From: Candidatus Aphodousia gallistercoris
Lineage (GTDB): Bacteria; Pseudomonadota; Gammaproteobacteria; Burkholderiales; Burkholderiaceae_F
Assembly (NCBI GenBank): GCA_018714185.1
Contig: DVNT01000022.1
Location: 1-45,351 of the forward strand
Direction: 5' to 3'
DNA: 45,351 bases
A program made the position numbers and the translations under genes. Below the pieces are notes generated by a model, which was given only the letters and a program-made list of their open reading frames with translations, was not told the origin of the DNA and ran no database searches. Shown here in pieces: positions 42,226-45,351 of the stretch. Position 1 is the first letter of the stretch, and every line of letters starts with the position of its first letter.

Positions 42226-43260
42226 ATGCAAGCTATTGAACGAATCGTTGCGGGGGAAGCTGCCTCCCCTAACGAAGAAAATATCGACCGGGCGCTTCGG
42301 CCGACGCGCTTGGCAGACTACGTCGGCCAACCCAAGGCTTGCGAACAGCTCTCCATTTTTATTGAAGCCGCCAAAGCCCGTCACGAAGCACTGGACCACC
42401 TCCTGATCTTCGGGCCCCCCGGATTAGGCAAAACCACGCTGGCGCACATTATCGCCAACGAAATGGGCGTGCATCTGCGGCAAACCTCCGGTCCCGTGCT
42501 TGAGCGACCGGGCGATCTGGCTGCCATTCTCACCAATTTGCAGGAAAATGATGTCCTTTTCATTGATGAGATTCACCGTCTCTCGCCCGTCGTTGAAGAG
42601 ATCCTTTATCCGGCCCTTGAAGACTTCCAAATCGACATTATGATCGGAGAAGGACCGGCTGCCCGTTCCATCAAGATCGACTTGAAGCCGTTTACCCTCA
42701 TTGGAGCTACGACTCGGGCCGGCATGCTCACCAATCCGCTTAGGGCCCGTTTCGGCATCGTCTCTCAGTTACAGTTTTATGAAACGGAAGACTTGGCTAA
42801 AATCGTCAACCGCAGCGCGAGGCTGCTCAATGTCAAGATTGATGCCGAAGGCGCCTATGAAATAGCACGCCGCAGCCGCGGTACGCCCCGCATCGCTAAC
42901 CGCCTCTTGCGTCGCGTCAGGGACTTTGCCCAAGTCCGCTCCGACGGCACCGTGACTCGCGAAGTTGCCGATAAGGCGCTGCAAATGCTTGACGTGGATC
43001 CGCTCGGCTTTGACATGATTGACCGGAAATTCCTTTTGGCTATTATCGAAAAGTTCAATGGCGGACCGGTAGGCATTGACAACTTGGCGGCCGCCGTCGG
43101 CGAAGACCGAGAAACGCTTGAAGACGTTGTTGAACCTTACCTCATACAGCAAGGGCACCTGCAAAGAACGCCTCGCGGGCGCGTTGCCACGCTGTTGGCA
43201 TATCAACATTTCGGCTTTGACGGACCGGTCGCCGGCCCCCAAACCCCATCCCTTTTTTGA
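42226..43260 (+). CDS. ruvB: Holliday junction branch migration ATPase RuvB
   Basis: AAA+ motor of the RuvAB branch-migration complex, 344 residues. Walker A is GPPGLGKT (63-70), Walker B is DEIH (114-117), sensor 1 is in GATTRAG, and the arginine-finger region is [12 protein letters not shown]. The C-terminal winged-helix DNA-binding domain ends in [17 protein letters not shown]. It is the third gene of the ruvCAB order, directly followed by ybgC after 8 nt. Confidence 0.97.
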   Translation: MQAIERIVAGEAASPNEENIDRALRPTRLADYVGQPKACEQLSIFIEAAKARHEALDHLLIFGPPGLGKTTLAHIIANEMGVHLRQTSGPVLERPGDLAAILTNLQENDVLFIDEIHRLSPVVEEILYPALEDFQIDIMIGEGPAARSIKIDLKPFTLIGATTRAGMLTNPLRARFGIVSQLQFYETEDLAKIVNRSARLLNVKIDAEGAYEIARRSRGTPRIANRLLRRVRDFAQVRSDGTVTREVADKALQMLDVDPLGFDMIDRKFLLAIIEKFNGGPVGIDNLAAAVGEDRETLEDVVEPYLIQQGHLQRTPRGRVATLLAYQHFGFDGPVAGPQTPSLF

Positions 43261-43268
43261 GACTTTCG

Positions 43269-43697
43269 ATGAACCACTTTACGGAAAATGAATTCCACTG
43301 GCCCGTGCGCGTGTATTTCGAAGATACGGACGCGGGCGGCGTGGTCTACCACGCCAGTTACTTGAAGTTTTTTGAACGAGGCCGCACCGAGTTCCTGCGC
43401 TTCTTAGGTTGGAATCAGCAAAGACTCATGACAGAAGGCATTTGCGCCTTTGTGGTTTCGGAGCTGTCGATCAAGTACAAGCGCCCTGCCAAGCTCGATG
43501 ACGAATTAGACATTCGTACTCGCGTTCTGAACCTGAAGCGAGCTTCCTTTGTCTTTGACCAGCGGGCGTATAAGCAAGACCAGCTGATGGCTCAAGCCGA
43601 AGTCAAAGTTGTTTGTATCGACCCGCAAACAGGTTCGCCCCGAGTTTTGCCTGATACAATGCTCGAAAAGATTAAAACGGTCGCCTCTTCGGATTGA
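43269..43697 (+). CDS. ybgC: Tol-Pal associated acyl-CoA thioesterase YbgC
   Basis: Hot-dog-fold thioesterase of 142 residues from the chosen ATG. The active-site motif is YFEDTDAGGVVYHASYL, with the catalytic aspartate and the conserved tyrosine/histidine. It hydrolyses acyl-CoA or acyl-ACP and is almost always the first gene of the tol-pal cluster, as here. I use ATG at 43269; the reading from 43257 would overlap the ruvB stop and has no ribosome site. tolQ follows after 47 nt. Confidence 0.94.
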   Translation: MNHFTENEFHWPVRVYFEDTDAGGVVYHASYLKFFERGRTEFLRFLGWNQQRLMTEGICAFVVSELSIKYKRPAKLDDELDIRTRVLNLKRASFVFDQRAYKQDQLMAQAEVKVVCIDPQTGSPRVLPDTMLEKIKTVASSD

Positions 43698-43744
43698 TCA
43701 TTCGAATCCCTTTTTGAACCACTTTAAACGGAAACAATACTGCT

Positions 43745-44413
43745 ATGAACGCTAGCGCCGACTTATCCATCCTGTCACTGCTCACGCACGCCAGTGTCGT
43801 CGTGCAGGTGGTTTTAGCTATCCTGATTTTCTTGTCTTTGATCAGCTGGACACGAATTTTTCAAAAATTTTTCCAGCTGCGCCAAGCTAAACGCTTAAGC
43901 GAAGAATTTGAAAGCCGCTTCTGGAGCGGCACGGAACTGACGAAGCTCTATGAACACTCGCAAAACCACCGTGAGCGCTCCGGCACCCAAGAACGGATCT
44001 TCGCCTCCGGCATGACCGAATTCTTAAAGCTTGCCAGCCGCGGCTCAACCGAGGCTCTTGACGGCGTGCGCCGCGCCATGCGAGCCACTTACCAACGCGA
44101 AATGGACAGCCTTGAAAGCGGCTTGCCGACTTTGGCCTCCATCGGTTCGGTCTCTCCGTATATCGGTCTATTCGGTACGGTCTGGGGTATCATGAACGCC
44201 TTCACGGGTTTGTCAGCTTTGGACAATGCTTCTTTGGCTACGGTAGCTCCGGGCATCGCCGAAGCGCTGGTGGCCACGGCTATCGGTCTTTTCGCCGCCA
44301 TCCCGGCGGTAGCCGCCTACAATCGTTTCGCCAACGATATCGAGCGGCTTTCCAACCGTTATGAAAGCTTTGCCGAAGAATTCCAAAACATTTTGCAACG
44401 TCAACGGGGTTAA
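43745..44413 (+). CDS. tolQ: TolQ, proton-channel subunit of the Tol-Pal system
   Basis: Inner-membrane protein of 222 residues of the MotA/TolQ/ExbB family. It has one N-terminal helix (about 15-38) and two later helices (about 133-155 and 168-190). The segments TLASIGSVSPYIGLFGTVWGIM and EALVATAIGLFAAIPAVAAYN are the family hallmarks. With TolR it uses the proton gradient to energise TolA for outer-membrane constriction at division. tolR follows after 3 nt. Confidence 0.97.
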   Translation: MNASADLSILSLLTHASVVVQVVLAILIFLSLISWTRIFQKFFQLRQAKRLSEEFESRFWSGTELTKLYEHSQNHRERSGTQERIFASGMTEFLKLASRGSTEALDGVRRAMRATYQREMDSLESGLPTLASIGSVSPYIGLFGTVWGIMNAFTGLSALDNASLATVAPGIAEALVATAIGLFAAIPAVAAYNRFANDIERLSNRYESFAEEFQNILQRQRG

Positions 44414-44416
44414 GCT

Positions 44417-44839
44417 ATGGAAGGACTGCGTTCATCGCGTCGCGGCTCACGCCGCTTAATGGCTGAAATCAATGTCGTCCCTTACATTGACGTGATGCTC
44501 GTATTGGTGGTGATCTTGATGGTTGCCGCGCCCTTTGTCAATCCGTCGCTGGTGAATTTGCCGAGCGTGCAAAAGGCCGAAAAAGCACCGCAAACCGTCG
44601 TTGAAGTCATTGTCCATCCGACCGGAGCCTTGTCGGTTCGCAAAGGCAAGGAGCTTTTGGCCATTGATATGCCCGGACTGATTGCCGCCGTTAAGACGGC
44701 CCAGGCCGGCCAAGATGATATTCCGGTGGTTATTGCCGCTGACAAAACCGTGCAATACGAACAAGTCATCAACGTCATGAAACAATTGCAAAGTGCTGAC
44801 ATCGCCCGTGTCGGTCTTTCGCTAAAGATTGAGAAGTAG
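44417..44839 (+). CDS. tolR: TolR, ExbD-family subunit of the Tol-Pal system
   Basis: Inner-membrane protein of 140 residues with a short cytoplasmic N-terminus, one membrane helix (about 20-40) and a periplasmic domain. The protonatable aspartate is Asp25 in VPYIDVMLVLVVILMV, equivalent to Asp23 of E. coli TolR. It forms the ion channel with TolQ. tolA starts 3 nt after its stop codon. Confidence 0.96.
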   Translation: MEGLRSSRRGSRRLMAEINVVPYIDVMLVLVVILMVAAPFVNPSLVNLPSVQKAEKAPQTVVEVIVHPTGALSVRKGKELLAIDMPGLIAAVKTAQAGQDDIPVVIAADKTVQYEQVINVMKQLQSADIARVGLSLKIEK

Positions 44840-44842
44840 ACT

Positions 44843-45351
44843 GTGAGCGCTAAAAAACAAGCCCAAACAACGCAGCAAGGCAAGCCGAGTGCCGAGCGGC
44901 ACGCGCCGCCGTCTTTGCCCCAAGCGCAAGGACGGTGGGGCGTATCGTTTGCGCTCGCTGTCTTGATGCACGCACTGCTTTTCATCGGGCTATTTTTCGT
45001 ATTCCAATGGAACCGAGAAAGCGAAGAAGTGGTTTATGCCGAATTGTGGGCTCCTTCGCAGCTGCCCCAAGGCGCGCCGGTAACGGCTGCACCGGTCGAG
45101 CAAAAGCCCGAGCAGGAGCAGGAGCCGCAACCTCAGCCCGAAGAGAAGGCGCCGCAAGAGCCGCCCGAAGAAGAGCAAACGCCGCCTCCAGAACCGCAGG
45201 CACCTCAAGAACAAGCGGCTCCGCCTCCCTCTGAGCAAGTTCAGGAGCGCGAACAAGCCCAGCCCGACGAAGAGGCGATCCGTTTAGCCGAAGAAAAGCA
45301 ACGTGAGGAAGAAAAACGCCTCGAAGAACAGCGGCGACTCGAAGAGCAACA
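44843..45351 (+). CDS. tolA: TolA, N-terminal part (gene runs off the right edge)
   Basis: Open frame from GTG at 44843 to the end of the window, 169 codons without a stop. It has a short cytoplasmic N-terminus, one membrane helix (about 33-54, including His43 of the TolQ/TolR-contact region) and then a long Pro/Glu/Gln-rich segment. From about residue 145 this turns into a charged helix of the EEKQREEEKRLEEQ type, the start of the TolA domain II coiled coil. The periplasmic domain III is outside the window. The position right after tolR confirms the identity. Confidence 0.9.
   Translation, partial: MSAKKQAQTTQQGKPSAERHAPPSLPQAQGRWGVSFALAVLMHALLFIGLFFVFQWNRESEEVVYAELWAPSQLPQGAPVTAAPVEQKPEQEQEPQPQPEEKAPQEPPEEEQTPPPEPQAPQEQAAPPPSEQVQEREQAQPDEEAIRLAEEKQREEEKRLEEQRRLEEQ

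Noticed and set aside
1-45351. CRISPR arrays, tRNA or rRNA genes, complete insertion sequences
   Set aside because: Reading the intergenic gaps showed no regularly spaced repeats, no cloverleaf-type sequences and no transposase with terminal repeats inside the window.

Overview
The window reads as a chromosome segment from a betaproteobacterium. The best fit is a gut Burkholderiales of the Sutterella/Parasutterella type. This is an inference from gene order (glnE/yhdP/nit, accB-accC-prmA-DUF3426-pfkB, mpl-yqiA-marC-RNB, ruvCAB-ybgC-tolQRA) and from an anaerobic, peptide-using gene content (DcuC carrier, AbgA-type amidohydrolases, secreted C69 dipeptidases, HydG). No marker gene such as 16S rRNA is present to confirm it.

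Layout. 1-340: left edge with the first codons of a minus-strand gene, possibly TnpB/OrfB-like, and the glnE terminator. 338-9969: glnE, then divergently yhdP, a Nit-type amidase, and a translationally coupled acyltransferase/CdsA-like pair. 9970-11690: an orphan [FeFe]-hydrogenase maturase gene hydG with an FNR-like box upstream and its own terminator. 11711-17470: a salvage cluster made of a minus-strand operon dcuC-abgA-marR, a divergent EamA exporter, and a second abgA paralogue. Two copies of the core TTCTTATGAA lie in the shared intergenic region, exactly 31 bp apart, and probably bind the MarR protein. 17414-17863: a gene-free AT-rich stretch with an unassigned minus-strand terminator. 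17864-20947: the tkt-gap operon. 21153-21611: a decayed DUF4143 ATPase remnant. 21732-27629: two secreted C69 dipeptidases flanking rsmE and mgtE. 27719-32218: minus-strand operon mpl-yqiA-marC-RNB exonuclease. 32607-37315: accB-accC-prmA-DUF3426-PfkB kinase. 37345-39544: minus-strand CcsA-like/PP0621-like/ampD/yggT. 39650-45351: ffh, ruvC, ruvA, ruvB, ybgC, tolQ, tolR and the open 5' part of tolA.

How the genes work together. Much of the window is housekeeping: nitrogen regulation, envelope lipid transport, fatty acid synthesis, murein recycling (mpl, ampD), SRP, Holliday junction resolution and Tol-Pal. The accessory part concerns amide and peptide scavenging: two signal-peptide dipeptidases that would act outside the cytoplasm, a DcuC-type carrier, two AbgA-type amidohydrolases and an exporter. 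The most unusual items are the solitary hydG with its FNR-like site, the twin operator in the dcuC-abgA-marR/eamA control region, and several terminator-like hairpins that end right at a start codon (plsC-like, tkt, pfkB-like). No CRISPR array, tRNA, rRNA or complete insertion sequence was seen.
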